A stretch of 64,000 nucleotides of DNA from Culex pipiens pallens (Eukaryota; Arthropoda; Insecta; Diptera; Culicidae): positions 91,718,879 through 91,782,878 of the forward strand of contig NC_068939.1 of assembly GCF_016801865.2 (NCBI RefSeq), read 5' to 3'. This document shows, one piece after another, positions 49,801 to 59,200 of the stretch. Made by a program: the position numbers and the translations under genes. The notes under the pieces are model-generated. The model saw only the letters and a program-made list of their open reading frames with translations, had not been told where the DNA came from and ran no database searches. Each line of letters starts with the position of its first letter. Position 1 is the stretch's first letter.

Positions 49801-50325
49801 TTAATTGAAAAATTGATTAATTGATTACTTGATAAATTGATTAATTGAGAAATTGATAAATTGAATCATTGATTAATTGATTAATTGATTAATTGAAACA
49901 AGTTTTCAAAAAGCTGTCTTCAAAATCTTGCTTACTCCTAAGACTTTGTAGCAGAACCAAGGTCAATTAGCAAATCTGTTTTCCATCAATCAATATTTTG
50001 CTGTTCCAGATAATATTGATAACAAAGGTCAAAGTTGTTCACTGTGTTCGATCGTTTGCAGTAACTTTTTCTTTGCCGTTAGAACAACAATGGAAAATAT
50101 TGCGATTCGCATGTGTGTGTGAGTGTGTGCTCGTCTGCATGGGTGGGTGAAATGTTTGTGGTTTTCGAGATGTTTTTGAGTGGTGGTATTGGTAGTCCTA
50201 CCTGTTGATATGCTTTCCTTTTCCAGGAAACTTTCCCCGCTGGGCCTGTCGACTTCACCTTTGAGGAATTTGCGTTCGTCGTGGGCAAACACCGAAAGAG
50301 TTATGCACGAGATGCCGAAGTAAAA
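31316..50325 (-). CDS. Unnamed multi-exon gene: four-pass membrane protein with long cytosolic tail (partial)
   Basis: Minus-strand exons are 50202-50325, 42009-42094, 41542-41637, 41252-41314, 34644-34727, 31611-31749 and 31316-31537. Each has AG/GT borders and the phases join through 814 bp (271 codons, one base over). The first four carry hydrophobic segments: FYFGISCITLSVFA, MLLLAFASLGVLSSLLVIVG, FLLPWIFVMIADLL, and VTAMLFTVDFFIM running into IYCLLCVIS. A charged break YQEYKAGRGGADDD follows, then a roughly 140-residue polar tail with a Cys-rich patch (CPHTNC) and His-rich end. The pattern resembles insect tetraspan proteins such as the DUF4728/pasiflora type, but this is a resemblance only. 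The 5' exon with the start codon was not found and may lie right of the window. Introns hold most of the repeats from 31.7 to 50.2 kb. Confidence 0.75.
31750..32444. other. Intron DNA, nothing recognised
   Basis: Intron of the minus-strand membrane gene. AT-rich, with no complete repeat element identified before the hairpin retroposon at 32445. Confidence 0.5.
32445..32500 (+). mobile_element. Hairpin retroposon, second copy
   Basis: Same sequence type as 16227-16289: gggcagcgaatga, a gctgcc partner stem, aaataaat, then (AAC)n. A 14-bp direct repeat, aacaatagtttccg, flanks it (32431-32444 and 32501-32514), though the first bases could belong to the AAC tail. The 5' end is within a base or two of the other copy's, which suggests a defined unit and not random truncation. 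Confidence 0.8.
32515..33317. other. Intron DNA with a fragment of the satellite-bearing family
   Basis: At about 32682-32712 the phrase ttgccttcctcaccgagtta matches the left hairpin end of the 17.5-kb element; nothing else of it is retained. The 151-codon frame at 32857-33312 has no recognised motif. Confidence 0.4.
33318..34406. mobile_element. 1.1-kb TIR element with cacgga termini
   Basis: The left end cacggatagagcagcccggg and the complement of the right end cacggaaagaccggccaggg match over about 34 bp with a handful of mismatches, continuing into aaatttaa. The interior is AT-rich with no transposase. Target duplication not clear. Confidence 0.6.
34407..35181. other. Intron DNA flanking exon 34644-34727
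   Basis: Apart from the exon, a fragment near 34480-34520 (gagaggggtcgagcaaactt, then gtgtgaga) resembles the right end of the foldback family at 54-55 kb. Nothing else is recognised. Confidence 0.4.
35190..35345. mobile_element. hAT-type MITE with exact 8-bp target duplication
   Basis: 156 bp, ends caggcccgtagccag and ctggctacactcctg, flanked by tcagacac at 35182-35189 and 35346-35353. The inside is a C-run, an AG-rich middle and a second C-run that pairs poorly. The 8-bp duplication points to hAT-like transposition. Confidence 0.85.
35834..36276. mobile_element. MITE with cccgagcagacgg ends, built of GTTATT motifs
   Basis: Left end cccgagcagacggaaataac, right end ttaccgtctgcccggg. The 443-bp interior repeats ttgttatt / aataaca in both orientations through almost its whole length. 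It has no coding capacity. Compare 37856-39134, which has a similar cccgagc end and a different internal motif. Confidence 0.75.
36277..36889. other. Intron DNA, nothing recognised
   Basis: AT-rich DNA with no complete element. The 90-codon minus frame at 36667-36939 has no motif. Confidence 0.45.
36890..37146. repeat. Palindrome with taacccattgata ends
   Basis: Arms of roughly 90-120 bp: taacccattgatacccgag near 36890 and its partner tcgagtatcaatgggtaa ending at 37143. The middle includes ctacaaagttgtagagcatt. Similar in style to the foldback elements elsewhere in the window. Confidence 0.55.
37147..37855. other. Intron DNA, nothing recognised
   Basis: AT-rich, with no supported gene or element. 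Overlapping minus frames at 37334-37801 carry no motif. Confidence 0.45.
37856..39134. mobile_element. TIR element with cccgagca ends and TA duplication, built of GGTATT motifs
   Basis: Ends cccgagcatgagtaaa and tttacccctgctcggg are flanked by TA on both sides (37854-37855 and 39135-39136). The 1279-bp interior is full of tttggtatt / aataccaaa in both orientations, with paired blocks near 38690-38930 and 38910-39110 that mirror each other. No transposase. Confidence 0.7.
39196..39344 (-). mobile_element. tRNA-like SINE, minus strand
   Basis: On the minus strand: an anticodon-like arm ctgga-ctcacat-tccag, then a B-box ggttcgaatcccg. An 11-bp imperfect duplication, atctacaagga / atccacaagga, flanks it (39185-39195 and 39345-39355). 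The whole is only 149 bp. Confidence 0.6.
39497..41095. repeat. 1.6-kb foldback element
   Basis: Two arms of about 770 bp are close reverse complements with the centre near 40290. The ends are gagcagttctttaggatttc and cgtagagaattactc. Inside both arms lies gcaaagttgtaggtatggat or its complement. Long frames at 39466-40065, 40251-40682 and 40438-40734 are mirror readings of the arms and are not genes. Confidence 0.85.
42095..42892. other. Intron DNA with a degenerate GTGA/GTAA stretch
   Basis: At about 42570-42790 there are scattered gtgagtgagt- and gtaagt-like units with no fixed period. Nothing else is recognised. Confidence 0.45.
42893..43220. mobile_element. Left part of the satellite-bearing family, truncated
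   Basis: It starts gccttcctcactgaggtaag and continues like 17536-17870 (gcactggctgaaccgatttt; ggttgcattcgacttggttt) up to cacttaaatgtatgtaaa. It stops just short of the target site of the composite SINE at 43238, and no satellite array is present. Confidence 0.75.
43261..43855 (+). mobile_element. Composite SINE with tRNA-Thr-like head and (CA)n tail, copy 2
   Basis: A perfect 23-bp duplication (aataaaccaagttaaagg...) flanks it at 43238-43260 and 43856-43878. Layout: tRNA-Thr-like head (43262-43337, loop TTTGTAA, B-box gggttcgattccc); an inverted second tRNA-like module (about 43405-43470, with B-box gggttcgatcccc readable on the + strand as printed); a unique body; and a (CA)n tail at 43797-43853. 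It lacks the 63-bp insert present in copy 1. It lies in the largest intron of the minus-strand membrane gene. Confidence 0.9.
43987..44576. repeat. Minisatellite, 9-bp unit tattttaag
   Basis: About 60 tandem copies of tattttaag with few changes. Since 9 is a multiple of 3, every frame stays open, giving (ILK)n and (SIL)n readings on the two strands that are not genes. Confidence 0.95.
44577..46842. other. Intron DNA, no gene supported
   Basis: Mostly AT-rich. The part at 45190-45560 is of more even composition and could be an unrecognised element or conserved DNA; its 79-codon frame has no motif. Frames at 46126-46601 overlap on both strands and are not called. Confidence 0.4.
46843..48054. 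repeat. 1.2-kb foldback element
   Basis: Ends gagcaattctctaccaaaac and cgtagagagttgctc. The arms, about 46843-47440 and 47480-48054, are reverse complements with moderate divergence. Inside both arms lies acttcggcaaagttgtaggt or its complement. The frame at 46477-47010 is a repeat reading. Confidence 0.8.
48195..49890. repeat. Minisatellite, 8-bp unit attgataa
   Basis: About 200 tandem copies over 1.7 kb, very uniform in the centre and decaying at both ends (attgatta and attgagaa variants). A 374-codon minus-strand reading (48632-49756) repeats SIYQFINL, which is just three 8-bp units per eight codons. Confidence 0.95.
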
Positions 50326-51069
50326 CTGTAACAGAAGGAAAGAAATAGAGGAATAAGAAAAAGAAAGAAAAATGATTGCAAAAAGTTGGTCTTTGGCGAT
50401 GTTGTTTGGGTTGGAATTTGGTGGAGTGCCTGGGCTGAGCATGTTGCGTGGGCGTTCTGGCACAGCTGGTTTTGGAGAGGTCAAATGTTTAGTATGGGGA
50501 TAACTCGTTTTTTTTTTTTGTAAATTTGTGAAGCGTTTTGATTGTAGCATTCGCACGGGTCCCCCACAGACCGTTATTATGAAGAAAAAATTTCCACACA
50601 AACCAATGATTGGACATGGTTCCTGGGACCATTCTGCACCTCTGGGCCGAGTTTCAAAATATTTGCCGGCAGAAATTTCGAATACGGTCGGCTTTAAAAT
50701 TTAGACGCTTAAAGTAGGTTTTGATGTTCATACTGATCAACATGCGGAAAACGCCTTGTTCATTATTTTCCATATATGTTTCCTCTTCAACAATAAATGT
50801 AATCAAAATATCAGCCCGTCAGTAATGAGAATCGTGAATAAATTACGACATGAACGATGAAATATTAATTCGATGATTTACATATTTTTATTGCTCGTGT
50901 TTTCCAGGAATGGGGACCGTATGTCTCTGTTTTGTTTAAGTTTTTTTTCAATGTCCAGGTAAATTTAAAGTGTAGAATATCTTTTTAATCCTTAGCTTGA
51001 TTAATTTTTTTTTGCATAGTGTTGTAACCGATGGCAGTTCCTGAACCAATCGTTAAAGTGTTTTTTTTT
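50326..51069. other. DNA upstream of the last exon seen of the membrane gene
   Basis: A strong pyrimidine tract and acceptor precede the exon at 50325 on the minus strand. I searched here for the missing 5' exon and found no frame with a matching donor. Open stretches at 50029-50601 outside the exon lack motifs. Confidence 0.4.
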
Positions 51070-51545
51070 CAGTTATTGGGCGGAGCTTCACTACTCCCAC
51101 TGGCTAGAGCAACCAAAAGCCAAGACACCCTAGCAGTACGCAGCCAGTTCCATACCTCCACGATTGCTACTCCACTAGAACGAGACTACAGGCGTTGGTA
51201 GCCGATTGGTAGCATCGGATGACAGGTGCCTGTAGGCGGCAATACCGGAGATGACTTGCGAGGTCCAGAATTGGGATTCGAACAGACTGACAGTCAGTCG
51301 GATAACAGGTAGTTGCCAAAGCCGTAAAGCCAGTGCCAACCAAACTTACCGTGTCCTTTGGAAGGACCCCTCAACCTTTGTTTAAGGTTCATCCCGGATG
51401 TCCCGGAGACGACCAGTGGAACCCCAACATCCCCCTAGAAGTGTCCGACGTCCTGGCGACGGGAACCGCTACCAAGCACCAGGATGTAGATTGGAGCTAG
51501 GTTCTTAAACACTAAATTAGGCTAATTATAATAAAATCAAATTGA
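51070..51545 (-). mobile_element. Probable retroposon fragment, GC-richer than surroundings
   Basis: Sharp change in composition. On the minus strand a B-box-like ctgttcgaatccc and a tRNA-like ggttggcactggctttacgg are visible. The plus-strand right edge is ataataaaatcaaattg. No target duplication was found, so it may be a SINE or the end of a LINE. Confidence 0.4.
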
Positions 51546-51573
51546 AAGAAAACTATGTAAATGTCAATGTTCT

Positions 51574-51611
51574 TTTATTAAATGTCCCATGTATGCCAAA
51601 GTTCTTTTATT
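51574..51611 (-). promoter_or_regulatory. Polyadenylation signals of protease gene 1
   Basis: AATAAA on the minus strand occurs twice (51606-51611 and 51574-51579), 39 and 71 bp past the stop codon. Each lies within a repeated phrase, gttcttttattaaat. Confidence 0.5.
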
Positions 51612-51649
51612 AAATCATTTCTTTATATATTTGCCCTGTTTTCTTCTTT

Positions 51650-52593
51650 TCAGTACCGATTGATTGTGGCATCAATCCATTTGATATGATCCGAAACCTT
51701 TGCGTACCCGTCCGGATTTGTGGTTCCGCAGCCGTAGCCGAAATTGGCCACACCAACTAGCCTGTTACCTAATACTGCTGGTCCACCAGAGTCACCCTGA
51801 AAAAGTGATCACTTAGTTATCAGGTTTAAAGTTGGGAATTACGTGTACATACGCCACAAACGCCATTGTTGATCGGTGATTCAAGACACAAAATTCTAAT
51901 TGTTCTAGTTTTGAAGAAGCATGTAAAGGATGATAGAGGCTTGGCACGATTGTATTTAAGGATTTTGGAAGTTGATCCTGTCTCTGATACCTTTCCCCAT
52001 CCCGAAATGGTCACCACATCAGTAGCCTTCAGATCTTTGCGAGATCTGACTAGAGGGATAGTTTTGATGTACTTATCCAGCTGGAACGACTCCGTCAATT
52101 TCAGTAGCGCGAGATCAAAGTCATACTTGTACTTGTCTCTACTTTTGTATTTTCCGTTCACAATCACTTGCTGAACTTTTCGTGTGAACCCTCCTTGATC
52201 TTTGAACACGGTTCCAGCACGAATAGTCATCTTATCAGGGGAAATACTGTGAAAAAGATGATTTCATCAAGTTAAGTCGCTTCCCTCAGATAATCAAGTT
52301 ACCAACACTCACACTCGATGGTTGCTATCGTACACACAATGAGCCGCAGTTAGGACCCAGTTGCTGCGAATAAGCGATCCACCACAAAAGCCATTTCCGT
52401 AATGTAAAGCAACTTGGAACGGAAATTGACCAAGTGTGGCATAATTTCCACCAACGATGCGGGGTGCGAAATCAGGTGGATTCCGTATAACTTTCAGTTT
52501 GGCTTTTTCGATTGGCAGAAATGTCTCACCATTAACTGATAAAAGTGATAAAACTAATGAAAGCCATCGAAAACCGAAGATCCTTCGAGACAT
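51650..52593 (-). CDS. Brachyurin-like (chymotrypsin-fold) serine protease 1
   Basis: Minus-strand exons are 52313-52593, 51853-52246 and 51650-51796, which join in phase to 273 aa. It is a secreted S1 protease. A signal peptide covers about residues 1-22. The activation site is R45|IVGG. The triad is His85 (TAAHC), Asp138 (DFDLALL) and Ser228 (GGDSGGP). The S1 pocket has Gly at 189 (chymotrypsin numbering), Gly at 216 and Asp at 226 (NPDGYAKV). This is the Gly189/Asp226 set known from crab collagenase (brachyurin), which gives broad specificity. Likely digestive, but the tissue is not shown by sequence. Its paralogue at 56289-61288 points the other way and has the same exon-2 size (394 bp). 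Confidence 0.93.
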
Positions 52594-53269
52594 CTTGATT
52601 GATGTTGACAGTACAAGTTAAAAGTTCACTAGCGATTTAGGTTGAAATTTATTCTTAAAACTGATAATGTGACAACGATGGGTGCTGGAGTTCCTCACAA
52701 GACAACTGGTGGCAGTTAAATGAATGTGAATGACGCCGTTTCTCTCACCTTGAGCTTGAGATAATATCTGTTTGAATAATGTTTTCAGCATTAATGTCAC
52801 CTCTTATCGTTGCATGACTCATTTGTGTTCTTAATTTTATTTTGTGATACCGTTTGAAACTAACGCCCAATTTGTAAAAGTCACATTTTCATCATAAAAA
52901 TTGAATTTTTAGAATTTGAGCTTTGTATAAATAACCACGATTTTATTATTTAATTGAGTTTATGTTTCCCCTAATCAGTCTTTAGCTAGTGAAAATTTTA
53001 TCTTTAAAATATATTACTAATACTCCAATGTTTTGCACGGCTATGTGGTCTACTTCAAGGATTTCAGTGTCCTGATTGATTGTTCAGAATTTCCAACAAT
53101 CAGGACAACAACAAAAAAACAAAACACTTAATATGTATATTTTTAAATCATTCCATAATCAGCAGTATTTTGTGTTTGAGTTATTCTGTACTTTTTGACA
53201 TATAAATTTTTCTTTGTATTTTTTTTTTGATTTGGATAAAACTTTGTACATGCATTCCTTATAATTCCA
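52594..53269. other. Upstream region of protease 1
   Basis: Between the protease 1 start codon and the foldback repeats. It probably holds the promoter; no TATA box or known site was identified. The 60-codon minus frame at 52618-52800 has no motif. Confidence 0.4.
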
Positions 53270-55270
53270 TACAGTTATGAGGGCTGATCATACAAGGGAA
53301 TATTTGGAAATCGGGATCTTGAGATCTGTATCTTCTGATCAATTTGGTGTCTCCGGCCAAGTTGTTGATTATGATAAGACTTTTCATAACAAATATTAAA
53401 ACGGAAAATAACATTTCCAGGTTTTTTTTTAATTTGACTTTTAATCACTAAAACTTGATTTTCCGAAAACGAAAAAATCGGATTTGTTTTATCGTTTTAG
53501 GGGACTTGAAAGGCATCTGCGCTGAGTTGGCTGCAAAATCTGGTACCAAAGATTTTTTTTTTTTTTGAAAAAAATTGAGATCTTTAAATAAAAAACCGAA
53601 ACATTGAAAAATTAGTTTTTCTCAGTGTCATCTAATAAGCCCTAATTTTCAACTTGCAATATATCGGCAACTCTTTTTGTGAAAAGTTCTGCCCTTTCCA
53701 ATGAAAAATAAATTCTTTTTTTTGAATTTTTGAAAAAAAACTTAATGTTCTAAAAACTACAATGCACTACACTTTTTCAAATTTAAATTTATTTATTTTT
53801 GAAATTTCAAATTTTCACAAAAAAATTATTGAAAAATTTAGACAATAGTTCCAGAGATATCGCGAGTGGCAATATGAGGGCTCATTAGGTTTTCCAACAA
53901 AGTCGAAAAAAGAAAAGAAAGAAAATGCATATAACTTAGAAAACGGTGCAATTTATCAAAAAATTGTTCAGTCAGTTTCGATTGCAAATTTTATTTTAAA
54001 AATATCGAAAGTTAACCAATATTCAGTGATTTAAAGTCAAATAAAAATATCGGAAAATAAAATGTCTGGAAATTATATTTTTCGTAAAACTATGAAAAGT
54101 CCTTATAGGGTAATTCTCCGCCAACTCACACAGCAGTTGCCCCGACCCCTCTTCGATTTACGTGAAACTTTGTCCTGAGGGGTAACTTTTGTTCCTGATC
54201 ACGAATCCGAGGTCCGTTTTTTGACATCTCGTGACGGAGGGGCGGTACGACCCCTTCCATTTTTGAACATGCGAAAAAAGAGGTGTTTTTCAATAATTTG
54301 CAGCCGGAAACGGTGATGAGATAGAAATTTGGTGTCAAAGGGACTTTTATGTAAAATTAGACGCCCGATTTGATGGCGTACTCAGAATTCCGAAAAAACG
54401 TATTTTTCATCGAATAAAACACTAAAAAAGTTTTAAAAATTCTCCCATTTTCCGTTACTCGACTGTAAAAAATTTTGGAACATGTCATTATATGGGAAAT
54501 TTAATGTACTTTTCGAATCTACAAAAAAATTTACGAAAACTTTTTTTCGTAAAATTGCGATAACTCGTGATGTTTATAAGCAAACCCCTTATGTCTTTAT
54601 ATCAAAATTTTTGTAATTGTCTGCTCTACAACTTTGTAGAACATCGTTACACTCTAAAAAATAACCTTGCAAAGTTAGAAAAAACACGAAATTTCAAAAT
54701 GAAAAATTTTGTTCTAAATGAAAAAATGACCCTTCTGGGTCAATGTAGATTCGAAAAGTACATTAAATTTCCCATAAAATGACATGTTCTAAAAAATTTT
54801 ACAGTCGAGTAACGGAAAATGGAAGAATTTTTAAAACTATTTTAGTGTTTTTTTCGATGAAAAATACGTTTTTTCGGAATTCTGAGTACGCCATCAAATC
54901 GGGCGTCTAATTTTACATAAAAGTCCCTTTGACACCAAATTTCTATCTCATCACCGTTTCCGGCTGCAAATTATTGAAAAACACCTCTTTTTTCGCATGT
55001 TCAAAAATGGAAGGGGTCGTACCGCCCCTCCGTCACGAGATATCAAAAAATGGACCTCGGATGCGTGATCAGGGACAAAAGTTACCCCTTAAGACAAAGT
55101 TTCACGCAAATCGAAGAGGGGTCGGGGCAACTTTTCCCGATTTCGTGTGAGTTGGTAGAGAATTACCCTATAATAATCTTTAACTTTGCCGAAGACACAA
55201 AATTGATCAGAAAATCACTTCTCAAGATACAGATTTTCCATTATTGGCATGACAAGCCAGCAAAATTGTT
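53270..55270. repeat. Foldback element split by a second foldback element
   Basis: Outer arms: left 53310-53760, including gatcaatttggtgtctccgg; right 53765-54107 continued at 55169-55270, with actttgccgaagacacaaaa and gatcag. The inner element 54108-55168 interrupts the right arm. The outer arms are much more diverged than the inner ones, so the inner element is younger. Confidence 0.65.
54108..55168. repeat. Complete 1.06-kb foldback element, gggtaattctc ends
   Basis: Ends gggtaattctccgccaactc and gagttggtagagaattaccc, beside TATA on each side (ccttata left, tataata right). Arms of about 410 bp are near-identical inverted copies around a core of about 220 bp. The same core and right arm occur at 560-1242. 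The mirrored frames at 54126, 54929 and 1002 are the same text read from different arms. Confidence 0.85.
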
Positions 55271-55387
55271 TGAATAAACAAAAAAATACAAAGTAAAAAT
55301 CTCGAACAAATTCACGAAATTCTAAACGATTTGTTTTCGATTTCATTCATATTGAATTTTTGGACGCTTACTAATATTTCAGAAATA

Positions 55388-55541
55388 CAGTCAACTCTCT
55401 GGCTGTCGATCTTCTCCGTATCAATACTGCTCCATCTGTCAATAAATTCCCCCTTCAAATAGTATGCTTTGATTTTTCGTTCTATTTGATGCTTCCCGCT
55501 CTCGACGGTCCCTTCATTATCGACACAGAGGGAGTCCACTA
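55388..55541. mobile_element. MITE, TA-flanked, cagtcaactctctgg end
   Basis: 154 bp with left end cagtcaactctctggctgtc and a more diverged right end, flanked by TA. Related to the larger element at 60116-60533. Confidence 0.6.
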
Positions 55542-56288
55542 TAGTAGAATCTTGTCAAGCAAGTCCGGAATGATTTTATCTAAATGGAGTTTTGGAAAAC
55601 ATGTTGATGTTCGCAAAAAACGCTAACAAAATTTAAACAAATTACTTCAATATTAAAGGACTTGAAATTTCCAGTTTCAGCCTCTTATGATTGCAAACCT
55701 TTTAACGGTGCACATCAACCAGAGTTTTTGCACCCAGATTTTTGTTACAGACATTTTAGTATCTTCAAAACTACGGGTACTATCGACATATTTTTTTATT
55801 CATCCCCTAAAGTACTGACCACAAAGTAATTTACTACAAAGTTTGACTATTTTTACAATCACGTTTTTGCAGGATTGGGTCCGTAAATTTGACAATTTTG
55901 GAATAAGAAGACAACAACTTCCTTCGTTGCTGTGCACCCTTAAAGCCCTCCAATAGCTTATATCTTTCTTGTTATCATACATAGTGGTGATACTAGGACA
56001 GATAAGCCGTCAGTTGTCTGCTGTAAATCGTCCAGAACCGTTGCCAGCGGATACTTTTCTTCCACCGTTTTCCAGTTCCATTGTTCCAAGCAACTGAAAG
56101 CTACGATTTCGGAAGTAAAAAAACTCAAATCGTTTGAATTCGTTTGATCTTGTTAATTCGCATTCCACATCGGCTCATCGCTTAGCTGATTGCTTCATCG
56201 GATAGCACGCGTGAGACACGACGAAACCTCGAACCATTTCCACCACCCACGCAAAATTTTCCACTCTTCTTTTCAACGAGCCAGTGAA
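55542..56288. other. Upstream region and 5' UTR of protease 2
   Basis: AT-rich, then more balanced from about 56030. The frame that leads into protease 2 is open from 56190, but ATG at 56289 gives the signal peptide and is preferred. No promoter element is certain. Confidence 0.4.
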
Positions 56289-59200
56289 ATGTTTTCTCCG
56301 TTTGTGAAGGTGAAAACCCATTTTGGGTGGATTTTGGCGGGTTTTTTATTGCCCATACTGCGTGGTGGTGAAAGCATCAACCCACTCGAGTTGAGCCCGA
56401 GCGCCCGGATCGTGGGTGGTTTTTCTGCCAGTCCTGGCCAGTTCCCGTACCAGGTGGCGCTGCTCCGGGCAAGGCAAATTTCCTGCGGCGGATCACTGAT
56501 TGCCAGCAACTGGGTTCTGACGGCGGCTCATTGTGTGCACAACAGTGACAATCGAGTGTGGGTTTTTTTTCTGGTTTGTTGGGCTAAAAGTGAGTCAAGG
56601 GAGGGTTGTAAAAAGTCGTGTTGTAAGATTGTTTGAGGAATTTGTGAGAACTGGATGAGTAGGCTTTGAGGATGTTTGCTTAGAGATAGGAATAAACCAA
56701 AAACAGTTGGCGAGATCAGCCAAAATATTAGTTTATGCAACAAGTTGCGAAAAGAAGATTTTTCAAGTTTTGCAACGAGTTGTTTACAATTTTTTTGCAA
56801 TTCCTAAAAACCCTTTTTGAATTGAATTTTATGTCAAACATCCATGTGTTAAGTAAATTCGCCGTTCAAAACAAAAAAAAATATGAAAAAATAGTACTCA
56901 ACACTAGTGCTGAAAAGCTCAACTATAAGCCATTTTTGTGTATATGAAGCCAATTGAACTCCAAAATAACAATTGAGAAGGGCGTAAGTGTATTTCTTAA
57001 TTTAAAAATAACTGTAACTGAAGTCGTTGCATCGTATCAAAAAGTGGTCAAAGACAAACTTATAAGAAATTGGACGGGCTTTCTGGAAAAAAATACACTG
57101 AAATAAAAATACATGCCACTTCTGTGAGATTTTGTGATTTCTAAGCTTAAAAGTTAAATTTTAAGGTGATGTCACGATTTTTTTTCGTTCAAAATTTTTG
57201 AGGAAATAGCCTAAGATGTTACAAAAAGACTCACGAAAAATGCAGAATGGTATGTCTCTTCTAAAAAAATACAAATTTTTTTTACTAAAACTGTTTTTTT
57301 GAAAAGTGCTCTAAACGTCAAAATTTTCAAAAACCGAGAGTGGAAATCGATTCCCTAGACAATTTTACATAAAAGTCTCCATATTGATCATTGTCCTATG
57401 TCCAAACCTTGTAAATATACAGCGGTTTTAAAAATAAAAATGTTGAAAAAATAGGTTTTTGGTGGTTTTCGGCCATTTTTATACGAAAGACTTAATTTTT
57501 CGGTCTCGTTAATATTTTAAACGGAAAGCTCGTCTAATTTCCCATAAGTTTGCCCTTAATAGAATTTCAATTAGATGTATGGGCTTATAGATATAAGCTT
57601 ATTTACATTGCATATAACTAAAAATAGAATTTATTTTTCAGTGTGATAGAAACCTGGATAGTAAATAAGCTTACGTAAATATTATAACGAGTCAAATTGA
57701 AAAGCTGTCAAAGACAAACTTAAGGGAAATTGGACATTTTTATTTTTAAAACCGCTGTATCTTCACGAGGATTGGACATAGGACAATGGTCAATATGGAG
57801 ACTTCTATGTAAAATTGTCTTAAAAATCGATTCCCACTCTCGGTTTTTGAAAATTTTGACGTTCAGAGCACTTTAAAAAAACAGTTTTAATAACTGATTT
57901 TTTGTATTTTTGAAGAGAGACATACCATCCTGCATTTTTCGTCAGTTTTTTTGAAACATCTCAGGCTACTTCTTCAAACATTTTGGACGAAAAAAAATCG
58001 TGACATCACCTTAAACATTTAACTTTTAAGCTTGAAAATCACAAAATCTCATAGAAGTGGTGTGTAATTTTATTTCATTTTTTTCCAGAAAGCCCGTCTA
58101 ATTTCCTACAAGTTTGTCTTTGACCACTTTTTGATACGATGCAACTGCTTCGAGATACAGATACAGAAATTCAAAAATACTTAAATAACTTACGTCCTTC
58201 TCAAATGTTATTTTCGAGTAAAATTGGCTCCATACACTCAAAAATGGCTTATATAGGCCTAGGATAACATGTCTACAAACACAGCAAAAAATCCGATGGT
58301 AAAATCGCATGCAAAAGCTTGCACATCACCTTCGTCAAAAAAAGACACTTAATATTACACACTGCATGTACAATTTTTGTAAACACAAAAAAAAGTTGCA
58401 GCCTACGGGATTCAAACACAGCACCAACAGTGAGGACCGGCGCCTTAGCCCGCTCGGCCATCCGGCCGATGAAGAATGAAAAGGATAAACGCATATTTGA
58501 GCTTATCATTTTGGTCAAGTTCCATACTGATGGGCTACATATTTCAGGGTGTAATATTACATAAAATTTCATAAAATAATGCAAAATTTGTTTTACACCC
58601 AGGCCTTTTACACGCTGCTAGATTACTACTTTTTTGCTGTGAAGTTTCATTGAAATCGGAGAAAGTCGGCAATCACTCGGTTAATTTGATTATGTCAACC
58701 AATACCTACTCTTCAAAGTTTTATTTGAAATTATCCTGTAAGCAAAGGGCATCGCATATCTTATAAGACCATTAATAAAATCTATAATTTTACAAATTTG
58801 AAGATTGGATAATATTTGTAAGCGTAAATACTGTAAACCGGGTTGACATTGATACGATTTTCGAAACCGGAGTGACCTTGAGAGTCATATTTTTCTCTAA
58901 ATTTTTGGTAAAATTATTATAAAGCCAGAATTTTGCCAGAAATGTCAGAGGTTGGTTTGAGCACAAACTTAAACTTTTTTTAAATCTGTTTTCAGGACAT
59001 TCAATTCTACATTTTCAACTATTAACAAGATAAATTTGAAGACATTTGGTTGTATCATTGCCGAGATACAGCTATATGAAGTTAGTATTTACAAAAAAAC
59101 GGGTGCCACGATACCTCAAAACTGCTTTGACCAAATCGGCTCAAAATTTTGGTGAAGCCTCATTAACCAGTCCCGTGTGCATGGCGAAGGCCGATTTTCA

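Noticed and set aside
50029..50601. 190-codon minus frame as one gene
   Set aside because: Only 50202-50325 has exon borders and fits the membrane-protein gene. The rest is intron with low-complexity translation.
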